DNA of 64,000 nucleotides from the NCBI RefSeq assembly GCF_000002235.5, contig NW_022145611.1:14168882-14232881 (forward strand), read 5' to 3'. Within the stretch, counting starts at the first letter, position 1. Each line of letters starts with the position of its first letter. The notes beneath the pieces are model-generated. The model did not search any database, was not told the origin of the DNA, and was given only the letters and a program-made list of their open reading frames with translations. The position numbers and the translations under genes were made by a program. Shown here in pieces: positions 24,988-37,452 of this stretch. Origin of the DNA: Strongylocentrotus purpuratus. Its lineage: Eukaryota; Echinodermata; Echinoidea; Camarodonta; Strongylocentrotidae.

Positions 24988-26586
24988 TTAGGAGTTGGAG
25001 TTGGGTCCACGCCTCTTGCCGAAGGTCTGAACAACGTTGACGAATCGGCGGTTGTACTGCATGCGGCGCTTGGCACGTCCGACCTTCTTCTTCTTCTTCT
25101 CCTGGGGGTCAACCTGATAATTAGAGAAGAAAGGAAAAAAAAAAAATTTCATTGTTATTCTACAGAAGGTGATGCAGAACTCACGGCAAATATTAAAGTG
25201 TTCTAAAGAGTTATGTTTGGTCAACGGTTTCAAGTAATAATACACTCAAAATTATCACTCCATGACATATTCTTCCAAAGCATTTTGTGCAAAACAAGCA
25301 ATGAGAGAAAAGCGGTCCATGGCAAATTTCCTTAATCTCCCTAGTCTCTCACTACTTTTCTTTCTTACTCATTTACATTCACCTTTTTATAAGACTTACA
25401 AGCCATGTTGTTGGGTTGCCCTCCACAAAGACTTATTTCAGTAGCCAGGCAGTCCTTATCATTTTGTTAGCCTGATGTTACCCCGTGAGCCTGGCAGCCA
25501 CTGAGCAGCGCCGGATTGCCGTTGCTCTATACCTTATTGTTGAACGCCAAACAAGGTAGCAGCAACTCCCATCTTTTAACGTCTTTTGGTATGACGCAGC
25601 CGGGGATCGAACCCCCGACCTTCCGGTTGTGAGGCGGAGGCTCTACTGACTGAGCCAACACTCCATTGTGAATAGGAAGGAACAAAATGGATTGTGGTGC
25701 TTACCTTGGGGGTCTGACCTCGCACTTTACCAGCACGAGCGAGGGAGCCGTGAACTTTTCCTCCGAGCAGACGTCCGGAGAGCTCAAGGGTCATCAGGTC
25801 AACGAGTCCATTCTGGGAGAGGGTGATGTCCTCATCCAGGGGTGCGCCACAGCAGGACAGGACCTGCTCAGAGGCAGAGAAGCCAGACAGCTCCTGGATC
25901 TTAGCCTAAATGGGATTAAGATGAGAGGATTCATATTTCATGTAAAAATTGACATGTCAAATTTAGATTTATAATTATAATCTTTAAAACTATCTGAATA
26001 TTTAGTGCGCACAAAAGGAAGACTTGGCTCATTTGAGCATTCTGGTTTAGTTTTAGCTTCATGAACGATTGATTACATAGAATTGGTGCTAAATGAGGCA
26101 ACTGTACATGTAATGGCTCCTGGTCTTGACCTTGACAATTCAGAAGAAAACAAAATTATTGCAAACTTTTACTCTTTGCTATGATCTAAGTACAACTTAA
26201 AACAAGCTACATTATGGTCTTAAATAATTACTGTCTATACATTTCTTTCTGGTAAATGGTCATACATAAGAGGGGATGTCAGCAGAGTAAATAAACAACA
26301 TTTGAAATAGTTAAAATTAATGGCTTCGGCTGTTCAAACCTGAATATCTCTTGCTAGTTCAGTTCACTAAGTTTTGGAAGCAAACAAAACCATGAGATAA
26401 ATAACTAATCAAAGTGCAAAGAGTACTCCTACAAGGCCTTTACTGAACCAAACTTCATGACTGTTACCCTTTATAAAAAAAAAAAAAGTGAAGGAAAACA
26501 GCTCTCCTTACCTTCAGATCAGCAATAGATTCTTCACCAGTCACCTCAAGGGTGTGGGTCTCGTCAGCTCGGACAAACAATTGCAT
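24988..26586 (-). CDS. FAU: FAU: ubiquitin-like FUBI fused to ribosomal protein eS30
   Basis: Encodes 133 aa, the same length as the vertebrate protein. Coding exons on the minus strand are 26586-26512 (25 codons), 25905-25705 (67 codons) and 25113-24988 (41 codons plus stop), all phase 0 with GT-AG introns. Residues 1-74 are the ubiquitin-like moiety, starting MQLFVRADE and ending in the Gly-Gly where it is cut from eS30. Residues 75-133 are eS30, starting [18 protein letters not shown], with the basic KKKKK stretch and [16 protein letters not shown] core typical of this 40S subunit protein. The ATG lies ten bases past a likely acceptor (ttacag), so an upstream 5' UTR exon is expected; a candidate is at 28348-28379. 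A SINE occupies the intron between the last two exons. Recognition is unambiguous. Confidence 0.97.
25450..25668 (-). mobile_element. tRNA-derived SINE in a FAU intron
   Basis: Read on the minus strand, a tRNA-like head begins near 25668. It has an A box (TGGCTCAGTCAGTAGAG, 25657-25641) and a B box (GGTTCGATCC, 25612-25603), i.e. an internal RNA polymerase III promoter. The cloverleaf is imperfect: the anticodon stem has a mismatch and the T stem only pairs if shifted. The anticodon position reads CAC. A body containing GGGAGTTGCTGCTACC and TTGGCGTTCAACAATAAGG follows, a layout seen in SINEs of many marine invertebrates. The 3' boundary is approximate. Confidence 0.8.
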
Positions 26587-28347
26587 CTTGGTGCTGTAAC
26601 GGTTAAAACAAATGAGAAAAATAATCTAGGTTAGTTCTCTTTAGAGTAAGGAATTGAGAGTAGGGAGTACAAATTGAATTTCATCTTCAGCACATGAAGC
26701 TGTGCTTTGAAAATGATAAATCAGAATTAATTTCTCCATCTCTTCATAGTAGCTTTCTATCTGGGAATCAATTGGAGGAAAATTTTGTTGGAAGATTTTG
26801 ATTCTCTAGTCCAGTTTGTTAACTTTTAACTTTGTTCATAGGGTCTCTGATAATTACATTGCCATAGCTTCATCATCCTGTTCACTGCACCAGTTTTTTC
26901 TTTAGAAAAGTAAATGTAAAACCCCATAATTTATCACATTTAGCCACATGACAACAACTATCTTTAGGAGGACATGACCCTTGACACCTTTGGAAATAAA
27001 TTCAGTGTAGAGCCCCATTCTCTCACTTGGAATTAGATTCAGTTTACCAATCATACGTAACCACAGCTGCAGGCACTGAAAAGCTAGTATGAAAGGGTGT
27101 TAACCTTATACATGTACATGTACATATTGCAGTTTTGAACACGTTCAAAAGTTTGAAATTAAATATCAATTCTCAGTAGACTGAAGTTTAAGATAACTTT
27201 AGATGCAACTGCAAAATGTTATGACTTAGTCTGGTACATGGGCAAAACTTGAAATTAAGTGAATAAATTTGTGAGATGTATTTTGAAATTTTGATGTCAA
27301 ATTGCAACACATTAGCTAAAAAAATAAATAAATAAGAAAAACAGGTAAACAATGCTGCAGATTTGAGTTTACAGAACAAGCACAGAATGAGTGAAAAATA
27401 TTTAAACACTGCTGACCTCTACCTTACCTTTTTCCACTGAAAATAAAAAGTTAATCATCTAAAATCTATTAATATTAATTCTTCTGCCATTGTTGGTGCT
27501 ATTTTTGAGACCGTCGATGAAGAAAATAATTTGACAAACTAGCCCATAGTGAACTCTGAAATAGCTCCACTCAATCAAGTCAAAAACTTTGCATGTCATA
27601 ATCAAACTGAAGTACGAGTATGAACATTAATCTTTCTGTGCCTACGAAATACAACAAAATATACCCACTCTTCAAAATGTTCTCTTGATTTCCAAATTCA
27701 GGCTTGATTAACTGATGCTTTGCCTATGTCTGAATATGAATATCACAAAAGAGCAGAGCCAGAGTCGAGACAAAACCCAACGTAATTCAGTTAGATTATA
27801 ATCAGCATAGGGTCTATGCTGGCAAATGCAGTGCAGTGGACTTTGACACAAATTATTTGTGTTCTCTGCCTAGATTCTACATTAAAATTCCTCCTAAAAT
27901 TAAATGGTTAAAAGCTAGACATAACAACAATTGCCCGTTTCTGTTGCAATTATTTCCACTATTTGCATGGCCATGGCGACCATTCATGTCGAGAAGATGG
28001 CAATTAATAATTGTACAAGAATTGAGATTGCATGTTGCAATAGCCGAGCCCAATTTACACATGTAGCTAATGACATCTCGCATTTGCATTCGCACCTACA
28101 CACTGCATCATTGCGTGCATTATGCATACAGCACCAACCAACCAAAGAATGAATAGTCTCTCAACACTACGAGCAAATAAGCTCATTTCTTTCCTCTTCA
28201 TACAACAACATTTCATAATGGATTTTCAATTATCTTACACCATTATATTTTTCAATTCGTAAACTACCTTAAAAAAATTACTTCAACATCATATGCATTA
28301 TACATAACATGAAAATCGCATTTTTATAAGGACGTATCGGTATTCAC
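26587..28347 (-). other. Inferred first intron of FAU
   Basis: About 1.8 kb between the ATG exon and the candidate 5' UTR exon. I looked for box C/D snoRNA patterns, since ribosomal protein introns often host them. One C-box-like site near 26875 (minus strand) has no D box at a suitable distance. No coding exon recognised. Repeated tacatgta units lie at about 27110-27125. Confidence 0.4.
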
Positions 28348-28379
28348 CTTGGGTAAGCCACGATGTCGCACAAAAAAGG
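28348..28379 (-). promoter_or_regulatory. Candidate FAU 5' UTR exon with TOP-like start
   Basis: On the minus strand a pyrimidine start CCTTTTTTG is followed by about 25 bases and a donor, CCCAAG|GTGAAT. A C followed by a run of pyrimidines at the transcription start is the TOP element of ribosomal protein mRNAs. A short noncoding first exon fits the acceptor just before the FAU ATG. Inferred from sequence pattern only. Confidence 0.5.
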
Positions 28380-28540
28380 AAAAAACATGGGTATATGAAG
28401 CGCCACCTACGATGGAATATAAAGAGCAATTTCAATCGAAATGGCCGATGATGACTGATCTGTAAACAAATGGTAACTCTCACTTGAAGCTGTTTGAAAT
28501 CTATATAATAAAACGTTTTTATTGTTTGAATTATCAAGAC
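28380..28540. promoter_or_regulatory. Putative bidirectional FAU / FAM177A promoter
   Basis: The inferred FAU start (minus strand) and the FAM177A-like ATG (plus strand) are only about 160 bases apart and point away from each other. The interval has GCGCCACCTACGAT at 28400-28413, whose reverse complement carries the CGTAGGTGGCGC core resembling a CTCF site, and an AAATGGCCGATG stretch at 28439-28450 resembling YY1-type sites. No TATA box is well placed for either gene. Confidence 0.5.
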
Positions 28541-31500
28541 ATGGAAGCTGAAGGAGGTACAGATTCAAGGACAGCACACATACCAACAGACATGACCGAG
28601 GTTAATCATGAAACGGTAATTTGTTTGCTTGGAAACGATTCATGAAAAGTAATGCCACTGCACTGTGACTGGCACTGACTTGGCCTTTGCCATCATGATC
28701 ATTCATATTCATATCACTCAATAAACTCAGTCAGAATAACCAGTGAAACTGAATGAGAAATGAATCTGAGTGAATAGTGAAGATTTGTTGATCAGTGATA
28801 ATGGACTTTAATGAAGAAATAATACAATTTCAGATTTAGAATATTAAACTTGGATTGATATAAAAATTATGCCAACAAAATTGATCAACAAAAATCAAAA
28901 TGGTCTGTCTGAACTCTGACGAGTGTGATGGTGGTTAATTCTGTTATTGCTAAGTAATGTTATATAACTAGTTTGAGGCTCTGGCTCTTGTCTTGGCATG
29001 TTGAAGTGTCATTAAAGTAAACCCGTTAACATTTTTATCAAGAATTGTAATTGTTTTTCGATATAAGTCTAGAATCTAGTACTTTTGTAGTATGTGATTA
29101 TGTGAAGAATTTTGTTTCTTCGCACTAGAGTAGACTAGGTCTATATTGTGCCAGTTGAGGCGCATCATTAATTTAGGGGGGGGGGTAGGAGGAGGAGGGA
29201 TGAGAACATTGCTATCGGCCATGCTTGAGGAATTGTTATTCTAGTTCAGTGGATTTTCTCAATACATGCATTTCAGTATTTTTCTTTTCTTTTCATTATA
29301 TTTGATTTTTCTTTCCTTTCTCCTTTTATGTTTCTCCTCCTCTGTCATCATCATCTACTCCATTTGAGTAATCACTTGTGATACCACTCTTCTTTTTATT
29401 ATACTTCAGTTTTCATCTATGTCATCGATCATCTGAATCAATCTTGTTTAAATTCCTCTCTTATTTTGATTTCCCTTTTGTCTTTCTTAATATTTTTTTT
29501 GACAGGAAACTGGAAGCATTGGCCATGACCAAGCCTCCGAAGTTCCTGTGAGCATCATCAGCAGTGGACCTGTGTACCCCGCATCCCTTGTACCAGGAGC
29601 ATTGGGAGGGGATGCAGGAGACGGAGCTCAGCCAGAGAAGAAGGACTTTGAGAGCATCTCATTGGAGGAGGTGAAAAAGCCCAGGAGAATCATCCATTTC
29701 AGTGATGGGGTACTGGAGGAATACAGCACGGATGAAGAGGACGGAGAAGGCGAAGAGTTGGCGAAGGCGCCTCCCATTGATCCAGTAAGATTTATTGCAC
29801 CCACCCATTTTTCATTTGGCTGCTTAGCAACCAATAATGCTCTATTTTGTGTTGTTATCTGAGTTAGCGCTTTATTGTTTTATCATTTTATCTTATTTTG
29901 TACTCATGATGTATTTATACAATCATTATGTCATGATTGTATTCTGTTTTGTATATTTTTATTGGAATTGAATAAACTGGTTGGGATTAAAGTAAAGGAA
30001 ATGTTTTCTTTGTAAGAGAAAAGAAGAATATGATATATGTCATAAAGTATGACCTTAAACATATTTACGTTCAGTTATGGTTTGAAAGAAAACAAAATTG
30101 TTATAATTTAAAAGCACATCAGTGATAAGTAACAATAATTAGGGAGTTGTTGTTGGTTTAGGTTCATTCTAACTGCATCTAGATCTTTAACTCTTTTCTT
30201 TCCTCTATATTTTATTGCTAGAAAACTTTGGACTGGTTGCCCTACATGTGGTACTGTATGGTTAAGTCAGGAACAACTACATACAAAGGTGAGATTGATT
30301 TCATTTTTGACTGAAAGGGATTTTGAAGTTTGGTAGAAATTATCTTTGAATGTTTACTTGCACAAAATTAATACATGTATTCACAGTTATCTTCTTAGAA
30401 AGAAATTTTTCAATGGAGAAAAGAACCTTACTGAGAAACTCATGATACAACCAATCTGTGTGGTTATATTAAAGTAGACTATGAAGTTCATATGAAATAT
30501 TGGAAGAGTAAATATTTTCACCAAGATGTTATTTTTTTCCAAATCTAACTAATTTAATATCAAATCTCTTCTGTACTTTTTTTTTTGGAGTAACTGTCTC
30601 TTTTTAAAAATAACATGATTCTGCAAAAATATAACATGTGTCCAGAAACATTGAAGGGTGCAATAGCTCTTGATACGGATCTGTTTCTGTTATTTGATGG
30701 ATTTTAGATCAAAATTTGATCAAATGGTACTGTCCTTGAAATTAAGAACATGAACGCCACATGAGAAATGTATCATCACAATAAATTTTATTTTCCCACA
30801 GTTTGTGACTACCTTGGCGAGAAACTGGCATATTTTTTCGGAATCACATCACCAAAGTATGGTTATGCCCTGAGTGAATACAACAGATTAGAGAAAGAGG
30901 TAAACGTTCATGAATCATGGCTAAATCAGTCAATTATAAATAATTCACTGTCGAAATTGTTTTCTTTAATTCAAGTAGATTAATTTGGCAAAGTTCTGAC
31001 CGACATGAATAGTGATCTCACACAGGTTGAAAGAACGGATTATCGATTTTGGAACAGACCAATTAGATGCCCTGAGTACAAAAAATTACACATTGAATCA
31101 ATGACCTTGACAAATGCTGCCTATTACCTGACCTAAATTTTACATTATTTTCTCTTGCCATACGGCATGTTGTATAATATGGTATGGTAAAAGAGTATGT
31201 CAAAATCAAATATATTTTCTTGTTCAGGGCCCCATTCCATCAAACTTATCATCAGTGACAAATTTTGTGACAGTTTTTGTTATAAGCTACTGAAATCCTT
31301 GCTTCTGATTGGTTATCAGCAGATTCGGCACTGATTTTTGGCATTTGTCATTGCAAAGAGGCTTTGAGAAACGGGTCCCAGATGTAGAAAGTACACTACC
31401 TTCTTGATTCATTCATTCCTTGTGTCTTTTCTACAGGAGAAGGAGGAGCTGGATCGCCAGATGGCTGAGAGAGAAGAGCAGAAGGATCTGGTAACAAGAC

Positions 31501-31574
31501 AGGAGGCAGAGAGAGTATTCCAAGCATCCATGGCCAGTCAGCCTGAACCGGGACTACCTACAAGCACTCACTGA
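28541..31574 (+). CDS. FAM177A1: FAM177A-like protein (5 coding exons)
   Basis: Predicted 218 aa. Exons: 28541-28615, 29506-29784, 30222-30288, 30802-30899 and 31437-31574, with GT-AG introns and consistent phases. Residues 85-104 (RRIIHFSDGVLEEYSTDEED) match the signature of FAM177, and residues 127-173 carry the second conserved block, with VCDYLGEK, FGITSPKYGYAL and SEYNRLEKE. The N-terminal 70 residues are low in conservation. The C-terminus is charged and Gln/Glu-rich, probably helical (EKEELDRQMAEREEQ). FAM177A1 is reported as a Golgi-associated protein of poorly known function; nothing in the sequence shows more. No signal peptide or clear membrane span. It lies head-to-head with FAU. 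Confidence 0.9.
31225..31381 (+). mobile_element. MITE-like element in FAM177A intron 4
   Basis: The left end CAGGGCCCCATTCCATCAAAC and the right end, read inward, CTGGGACCCGTTTCTCAAAG form an imperfect terminal inverted repeat around a 157-bp unit. I could not find a clear target-site duplication, so it is probably old. No coding content. Confidence 0.55.
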
Positions 31575-34500
31575 GATAGGGCTCAGTGTACGACACATGC
31601 TTCGATGAGAAGTGCTCTGTGGGGTCTGTATCCTATGCAAATCTTAACTTTATCAAGTTAATTTATCAATCTTCAACAAAATTCACTCAAACTTCGATTC
31701 CGGGACCATGCAGTACACCTAACCCTAACCCTCAAGGGCTCAACCTATCCCTAACCCGATCACAACCTAACACTCTACCGGTATGTTCAATAAAATCACG
31801 TCTTGAAGCAGTTGTTGCCAGAGGATATATGTCAGAGCACCTGAGATAGAGCCAAGGAACTGTTAAAACCTGAAATAATATATTCAGTTTAGAAGAGAGC
31901 TTTGTTATGTTTGATTTGCTTGATGAAAATTTGTTAATAGTATCATTACCAGTTTTATTTTGGATGTTGCTTAATTTTAGAAATAAAACGGCAATTTCGA
32001 GCCCTTCAAGAAAAGTAGAAAGCAAAGGCTCATTTCTTATCTAAGGTTTTTTTTTCCAGTTTATTATTTAATTGAGAGAGCTTTCGAATAACACTGTGAA
32101 ACTAATCTTTTTTCTTCTTCTGAGTGAGTGTTTGATATACATCTAGCACAACAAAGGCATAGTATGTTCATTGTTCAATCCACTATGCCATACATGATGA
32201 CACTCTTAATCCAAATACATGTTACTCATGAATGCAATTGCAGGATATATTTTGGGGGGTCATTACTGCAGCACCAGAAACTTAGTACATTTTGTGAGTA
32301 CCCGGTACTATTTTTTTGTGGTAGTCCTGCGTATTGCTAAAAGCTCTATTAAGTATGTTTAAAAGTGCTGATTTTGGTCAGAATATAATATATGTTTATA
32401 CCACCTACATCAAAATGTGGTGCCAGAATTATCATTGTTTCTACCTGTATAATTATTTAGAACATACCTGGATTATATCTTTTGCAATTTGCAAAGATTC
32501 ATTTTTGTTTTTGAAGGATAGTCAACCATGATAGTTAACTCGCCTTTTCTTTAACTGGTGCAATATATTGTAAGATATAATTTATAACAATCCAAAATCT
32601 ATTCATATTGAGGTAAGAAAGGTGTGAGAAAATTTGTTCTGTCGATGTTGTGTTTGCTAACTATATTAGGATTGATGTTTTAAAAAACCGCTATCCTGAA
32701 TAAGCAAAGATGTTTTGGCTGTGGTAGTGTACATTGCTAATTATATTTATTTATAACAATTTACTATTCTGAGGCAATACTGGTACAGATTTATCATGTT
32801 ACACAGTGCCTTTTTGTTTGTTTTAGTTTTTGTTGTTGTGGTTGAAGCTATTACATTTCCTGTAATCAAGCAAGTGCCTTATTCTTGTACAAACTTGATA
32901 CACACATTTTAATGCTGAACTATTATGAATTTACGAATACATTCGTTTTGGGATCTTTCTATTGATGTGAAGGTGATTCACATACACATTTATCTACATT
33001 CTAATTTGATTTCAATTGTTTTGCTGTATTATGCATTCCTTATTTTTGTATTCATTTTGATGGTGTCAGATTACCATCATAATCATAACCTTATTGTACC
33101 AGTCATCAAATCAAGTTTTTAGAAGAGCCTTTTAAGCCTCTCAAGTGAAAAGAGGAAGAGAGATTTAAACTAACTCATGTAAATTAATTCGGTTGGGGGG
33201 GGGGCTATTTTATATAATTTCTGTTTTTAATCTTTTCCTCATTTTCTCTTTATTTACTTTTTCAAGTTACATTTCTCTAGAAATTTTTGCTCAAGATGCT
33301 TATACAGGAAATTGGATATAATTTTTTTTTTTTTTTTTGTCGAGTGTTTATGAAATTCAACTTTGGAGGTCACAATTAATGTTAGGTATAGATTATTCAT
33401 TTCTCAATTCTAGTATGTGAGGTTTTCTTAGACCATTTGATGTACTGTAGGTATGCTCCCTGAAATATTTAGAACATATTTATACAATGTATATGGAATT
33501 CAGTAGTTTAGGGTAGAATATTTGTATATTAAAGTTGTTGTGATTTTCTGAATGGATTTCTAGTTTCCCTGCTTGTTTTGAGATAAAGTGTTCTTGACAA
33601 TCTTTACTTGTCTTTCATACATTATATGTTTACTATTTGGTGGTATATACATTAATGTCCTTATTTGGAAGTTACACATTTTGGATGGTACATCCTTCAT
33701 ACTTCAAATAGTTACATTTTGATGATATTTAAATGATTGTCCTTAATTGGAGATCATACTTGGGTGGTGTACTGATGTCATACAATACAGGGTTAGCTTA
33801 AAAACAACTGGGCAATTACGCTTCAGCCCACTACATTCAAGCATCTAAAATATATAAGTTCACATGTGTACATCTCTGCCTAGCTCCTACCACAAAGCAA
33901 CTATTTCACCACAAAAGTTGGAGAATCAATTTGTCTGTTTATAGCCAGAAGGACATTAGCAAAGGAAAAAAATAATATCAATTTAATGCCCTTCTTTTAC
34001 CAAGGAAAAGATTTATTGATTTCTGCATTGATCCAAATCCTGATCAAACAGTATCTAAATGCTATCTGCATATTTTGGTATGCTCTAACACTTCACAACT
34101 ACTTATTTAATGACTTTGTTAAAGTATTTTAACATTCCATGTTCTTACAAGCTATAAATCATACTGTTCAATGCAAACTTTGACAGCCAATATCAAACTC
34201 ATTTATATTATGATATTATATACATGGAATCTAGCTGGAATGTATAAAACTGTTAATTTTTCATATTTATTTACTTTTTGTATCCATTTATTAACATATT
34301 TGTTATATAGCATGAATTAAAATTGTGTTTTACAGAAGATTAATATCCTATTTGTGTCTTTATTTATACGTCACAATAAGCTTCAATAGAAGCTGAACAG
34401 ATGTGATGTATACACATTTTTTTTAATGGATCTGTTTGTCTCCAACCATTAGCTTTCAACTATTCTTTTTAGTCAAAAGTAAAATTTTGTGAAATAGAAT

Positions 34501-35172
34501 TTTGCAGAACAAACTTATTCCATGAGAGTAGTCAGTTCTTTTCTATTACAAGAAAACTTAGAATGGGTCCAAAATAATACTAGTCGTGAATTGTTCCATG
34601 GTGTAAGAGAGTAGGTGCATATCATAATCTACTCTGAAATACATGAGCTATCACTGTTCACTTACGATGGCTAGTCAACCCCCCCCCCCCCTTTTTTTTC
34701 TTCTAGGTCGGTCGGTTGGTCTATCTCTCTCTTTCCCCCTTCAGTTTTTATCTCCATCTCTCTCTCTCTTTTTCCTTCCTGCTTTAATATACTATCTGCT
34801 CTTTATTTTATATATATCTTTTGCTCACTATTTCACTCTGTACAATTAATTTCTGGTGTTTTCTCTAGGCTTTCTCTCTCTCTCTCTCCAGAATTTTTGA
34901 TCTCTCTATCTATATTATGACACGATTTGTAATGACTTTCTTAAAATTATAAACCATTTTAATGTATTTCTAGAAAATGATCGTTCCTATGGCATCTGAG
35001 TGTTATTCGTATTATTCCTTCAGTATAAAAGGAATTTACATTGAACATTTAAGCAAATTACACACGATGCCTGAAACGAGAGAGGGCAGTGTGCCTGAAG
35101 TCTGAAGACCATAGAGTATAATTATTGTACAGACAGTTATAGATATAGTAGAGTTAATTCGTAGTACGCGGT

Positions 35173-35200
35173 TCTAGGACAACCACCCCGAGGACAATTA

Positions 35201-35232
<32 letters not shown>

Positions 35233-35340
35233 TCTTCTTCAAATAAACCAACTTGTTATCAGGTTGAACAGAGGCTAATTTCGGAGGGGGGAGGGGGGGG
35301 GGGGGTAATTGTCATCGGGGTGATTTTCTAGGGGTGATTG
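35173..35340. repeat. Foldback with poly(C)/poly(G) arms
   Basis: ctaggacaaccaccccgagg then acaattac and 23 C residues (35201-35223) face g-runs followed by taattgtcatcggggtgatt, ttctagggg. The arms are reverse complements apart from a few changes, about 50 bp each around an 80-bp spacer. A related half-unit (gtaattgttc after a G-run) lies at about 55760-55850. Confidence 0.65.
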
Positions 35341-35616
35341 TCGCGATACGGTATCATTTTCACGAAACGTGCCTTCCCTAAACCGAATTTACTTTACACC
35401 ACCCCCTGCAGCATTTCTCCAGCAAGAATAAAAGGAGTAGGTCTGGTTATCTTTAACTTAAAGAGTTGGTATCAAATTATTATACTCGGGGTATCGGACA
35501 GCAGTAGGTGATCTTTTAAGTTTGACATTTTAATTCATTTATTTTTATGACACAATTATAATAATGTCTGACTTCCTATTATGTTCCAATTATCATCTTT
35601 TCACCTCCCCTTCCAA

Positions 35617-35734
35617 TCTCTCTCTGCCTCTCTCTGCCTCTCTCTCCCCCTCTCTCCCTCTCTCTCTCTCTCTCTCTCTGCCCCTCTCTCTCTCTCTCTC
35701 CCTCTCTGCCCCTCTCTCTGTCTCTCTCTTCACC

Positions 35735-35770
<36 letters not shown>

Positions 35771-35812
35771 CTTTCTATCTCTCCTTTCCTCTCCCCTTCT
35801 CTTTCTCTCATG
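35617..35812 (+). repeat. (CT)n-rich tract
   Basis: Nearly pure pyrimidine DNA built of tctctc units with scattered g and cccc interruptions, ending in a short (TA)n at about 35758-35770. No coding meaning. Confidence 0.9.
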
Positions 35813-36470
35813 CTTGCCATTCAATTGGGGGCATAGCCTATGTGCACCTCCTGTCTCTCTTAGCTATTCTAACGTTGACAACCGTCAAACATATTTCTGT
35901 TTTTACATCTTTTTTTCTCGCAATATCAGACAATAAGGGTTAACATGATATATATCATATTATGTCGATTCAATCAGCAAAGAAATTAAGTGCTGCATAT
36001 AGCCTAATGTTTGATGAGTCATTATAACGAGTCGAATATTAATAAAAGCTAATCGGTTAGGAAGTAATGATCAGCCATTAATCCACATTCATGAAAGATA
36101 TTATTTGGAACACGAATTACGGACACTAATTTGCTACATATGGGCATAAAATAAAATGGTAATTTCATTTTCATCAGCTAGGTAATCACAATTTGCAGCC
36201 GCCAATAAAGGAACTGAAATATGTGAAAACTAGTAGGTCTACACTTCAAATGCGAAGTGTATTAGTTCACAAAAGCAACGCATGCATCATTGCTGTCAAA
36301 TAATATATTTCCGCATACATGCAGTCGAGGTAAGATTCACCTGCCTTTGCTTCCTGAACGCAATGAAAGGAGGGAAAAGAACACAGGGAAGGTATGAGGA
36401 GGGAGATGATTGTTAGAAACGGTAGAGAAATATTATATGGAAGGGAGGGGAACAAGACAGATGAGTGACA

Positions 36471-36649
36471 GAAAGAGAGAGAGAGAGGGAGAGAGAGAGA
36501 GAGAGAAAGTGGAAGGGGTGGGAAGAGATCGAAGTAGGAAGATAAATGGAGGTAGGTGATAAAAAGCGATGGCAGGAGAAAAGAAAAATACATATAGACA
36601 GATGCAAGAAAATGTATAATAGGCGAGGGAAGAAGAGAAAGGAGGGGAG

Positions 36650-36699
<50 letters not shown>

Positions 36700-36845
36700 A
36701 ACTAAGGAAGGCCCGGAGAGTGAGATGAAAGTTGGAAGATTGGCAAAGGTATAGAGGAGAAAGCGATGAAAGGAAAGAAGGAAAAATATCAAAATATATG
36801 AAGGACAGACAGAAGGGCGGGGGAGAGGATGAGGATGAAGAGTGG

Positions 36846-36877
<32 letters not shown>

Positions 36878-36898
36878 CATACAGAGAGAGAAAGAGAC

Positions 36899-36942
<44 letters not shown>

Positions 36943-37089
36943 GAGTGGGTGGGATGGGAAGACAGAATGAAGGGAGAGAAATAGATATATTTAAAAAAAA
37001 GAGAAATTATTATTATTATTAGAAAAAAGTAGAAGTATAATTATAGTAGAAATAATAATTTGAAATTATGACAATAATAATTAAAAAAA

Positions 37090-37137
<48 letters not shown>

Positions 37138-37217
37138 TATAATATTATAAGGAGATAAAGCAGTGATGGAAGAGAGGGAAAGTGAGAGAGAGAGAGAGGT
37201 TGAGAGAGAGAGAGAGA
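36471..37217 (+). repeat. Purine-rich (GA)n domain with trinucleotide repeats
   Basis: Pure (GA)n blocks lie near 36471-36506, 36652-36695, 36845-36870, 36905-36935 and 37180-37216, joined by other purine-rich DNA. An (ACT)n array of about 15 units is at 37090-37134, with (TTA)n near 37006-37020. Continuous strand asymmetry (purines on plus) runs for about 700 bases. Confidence 0.85.
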
Positions 37218-37403
37218 AGGGGAGGTCCAGAAAAGCAGGTGAAAAATTGGGTAGGGCAAGAATTCGGATGCAAAGGAGAACGGGTCATCCTAGCTGTGCT
37301 ATACTACTCAAGGTTCGCTCTTCCTAAATGCAGAAGTCATCCTATACTCCCCTTCATCATCCATCTTCTTTTCATTTCTCCTGCAGCAACATGCCAATTC
37401 TCT

Positions 37404-37452
37404 CTCTTACATCCATTCCATATCCATTCCATATCCATTCCACATCCATCAT
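37404..37452 (+). repeat. Short tandem repeat of a 12-base unit
   Basis: Three to four copies of 'catatccattc' in a row, followed by a degenerate copy (cacatccatc). Confidence 0.7.

Noticed and set aside
25592..25668. tRNA gene (Val-CAC-like) on the minus strand
   Set aside because: A and B boxes are good, but the anticodon and T stems mispair and a SINE-like body follows. Treated as the head of a tRNA-derived SINE.
26820..26882. Box C/D snoRNA in the FAU intron
   Set aside because: A C-box-like GATGATGA is present, but no CTGA box at a workable distance and no terminal stem.
31712..31765. Telomere-like CCCTAA units
   Set aside because: Only two or three degenerate copies within a 3' UTR; likewise near 50395. 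Too short to mean anything.
36413..36880. 155-codon minus-strand frame rich in Ser and Leu
   Set aside because: It is the translation of (CT)n and other pyrimidine repeats, not a gene.
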